The notes under the pieces: generated by a model
What the model was told of the DNA's origin: nothing
The model's input: the letters and a program-made list of their open reading frames with translations, nothing else
The model's database searches: none
In this document: positions 6,607 to 7,023 of the stretch, one piece after another
Numbering within the stretch: the stretch's first letter is position 1
Layout of the letters: each line of letters starts with the position of its first letter
Assembly: GCA_025655635.1 (NCBI GenBank)
Contig: JAHXIM010000201.1
Location: 1-7,023, forward strand
Direction of reading: 5' to 3'
Source of the DNA: a gamma proteobacterium symbiont of Lucinoma myriamae
GTDB taxonomy: Bacteria > Pseudomonadota > Gammaproteobacteria > GRL18
DNA: 7,023 nt
Translations under genes and position numbers: made by a program

Positions 6607-6935
6607 ATGGCATTAACAGCAATGGAAGTGAAGAAGATTGTCTGTCCTGAAGGCAAGAAGAAGATTAAGAAAAGTGATGGTAACGGATTGTATTTGCTAG
6701 TAAAAAGCAATGGGTCAAAGTTGTGGCGTATGCGATATCGGTACGCTGGAAAGTACCAAGAATTGGCTTTTGGGCAGTACCCCACGATCCCCCTACTTAA
6801 AGCAAGAGAGTTAGCTGAAAACGCTCGGGCTCTGTTGGTACAGGGTATCAGCCCAGCGGCTGAGCGACGTGCTAGGAAACAAGTGACTGATACCCCTGAA
6901 CGTATGTTTAGTGTTGTTGCGCTGGCATGGTGGGA
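6607..6935 (+). pseudogene. Tyrosine integrase, N-terminal fragment interrupted by a group II intron
   Basis: This is the 5' part of a phage/island integrase with an N-terminal arm DNA-binding domain (DUF4102 type). About 109 codons are preserved. Typical features are KSDGNGLYLLVKSNGSKLWR, then MRYRYAGKYQELAFGQYP, IPLLKARELAENARALLVQG and ISPAAERRARK. FSVVALAWWE opens the core-binding domain. The catalytic Arg-His-Arg-Tyr domain is absent. GAGGTG (6596-6601) lies 5 nt before the ATG. At 6935/6936, within codon 110, the sequence becomes the 3' end of a group II intron on the other strand; the reading frame runs on to 7011, but those residues are antisense intron sequence. Intact relatives are about 400 residues long. 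The 3' half may lie on the far side of the intron, outside the window. Its position just after groEL marks the likely left end of an integrated element. Confidence 0.88.
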
Positions 6936-7004
6936 ATCGGGTAGCCACAGGTTTCTCTCCTACAGCCCCCACACCACCCATCATGCGGGTCCGCAATGGG
7001 CGGT
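6936..7004 (-). ncRNA. Group II intron domains V and VI
   Basis: On the minus strand, ACCGCCCAT (7004-6996) pairs with ATGGGTGGT (6981-6973) over 9 bp, including one G-U wobble. The upper stem TGCG/CGCA (6995-6992 with 6987-6984) is capped by a 4-nt loop, and a 2-nt bulge (6983-6982) sits on the 3' side. This is the domain V shape. The triad position reads CGC (7002-7000) rather than the commoner AGC, with the expected G-U pair. Domain VI pairs 6970-6959 with 6951-6939 over 12 base pairs, several of them G-U. A single A is left unpaired at 6942, seven nucleotides from the 3' splice site counting the last intron base, as expected for the lariat branch point. Confidence 0.87.
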
Positions 7005-7023
7005 TCACTAACCGTAATGAATT
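6936..7023 (-). mobile_element. Group II intron, 3' end (continues past the window)
   Basis: The minus strand reads as the end of a bacterial group II intron: a domain V hairpin, a 2-nt linker, a domain VI hairpin with a bulged A, and the terminal CCCGAT. The 3' splice site falls between 6936 (last intron base) and 6935 (first base of the 3' exon). The exon is the antisense strand of the integrase gene. The intron body, including domain IV with its probable reverse transcriptase/maturase gene, should lie beyond the right edge on the minus strand. Bases 7005-7023 would belong to the stretch between domain IV and domain V. The intron is antisense to the integrase, so it cannot be spliced out of the integrase transcript. 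Confidence 0.88.

Noticed and set aside
6811..7008. Minus-strand open frame across the intron end and integrase
   Set aside because: It crosses the intron-exon boundary, runs antisense to integrase codons and shows no recognisable protein; it is a shadow frame.
6937..7011. C-terminal tail of the integrase after residue 110
   Set aside because: These codons are the antisense of group II intron domains V and VI, and the residues have no integrase character.

Overview
The window is about 7 kb of gammaproteobacterial chromosome that runs at its right edge into an integrative element broken by a second mobile element. The lineage call rests on gene order (dsbD-cutA ... fxsA ... groES-groEL, recalled as the skeleton of the E. 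coli region, where dcuA, aspA and yjeH are interspersed) and on a GroEL that aligns with E. coli GroEL almost without gaps. The DNA is fairly AT-rich and I cannot name a genus.

Left part (1-3374, minus strand): three co-directional genes read cutA, then dsbD, then a TlpA/ResA-like membrane-anchored thioredoxin. DsbD moves electrons from cytoplasmic thioredoxin across the membrane to periplasmic partners, and the adjacent TlpA-like protein is a natural client. This DsbD has two tandem N-terminal alpha domains, each with its own cysteine pair. A perfect 34-bp palindrome lies in the coding sequence of the linker after the second one. A 258-bp divergent intergenic region (3375-3632) separates cutA from fxsA; it holds a perfect 10-bp inverted repeat and no gene or promoter that I can support.

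Centre (3633-6444, plus strand): fxsA, then a compact control region, then the groES-groEL chaperonin operon. The control region holds a sigma-32-like promoter, a strong intrinsic terminator, and a sigma-70-like promoter whose -35 box starts on the terminator's T-tract and whose -10 box lies in the spacer of a perfect CIRCE operator. This suggests HrcA repression, possibly combined with sigma-32 control. A clear intrinsic terminator follows groEL.

Right part (about 6380-7023): between groEL and a tyrosine integrase gene lie two copies of a TCCC-rich repeat and a G-run/C-run inverted repeat, possible attachment or arm-binding sequences. The integrase (arm-binding domain type) is cut after 109 codons by the 3' end of a group II intron on the opposite strand. 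Domains V and VI of the intron can be folded by eye, including a CGC triad, a bulged branch-point A 7 nt from the 3' splice site, and a terminal AT. The intron body and its probable reverse transcriptase lie beyond the right edge. Because the intron is antisense to the integrase, splicing cannot restore the integrase mRNA, so the integrase is probably dead and the element stranded.
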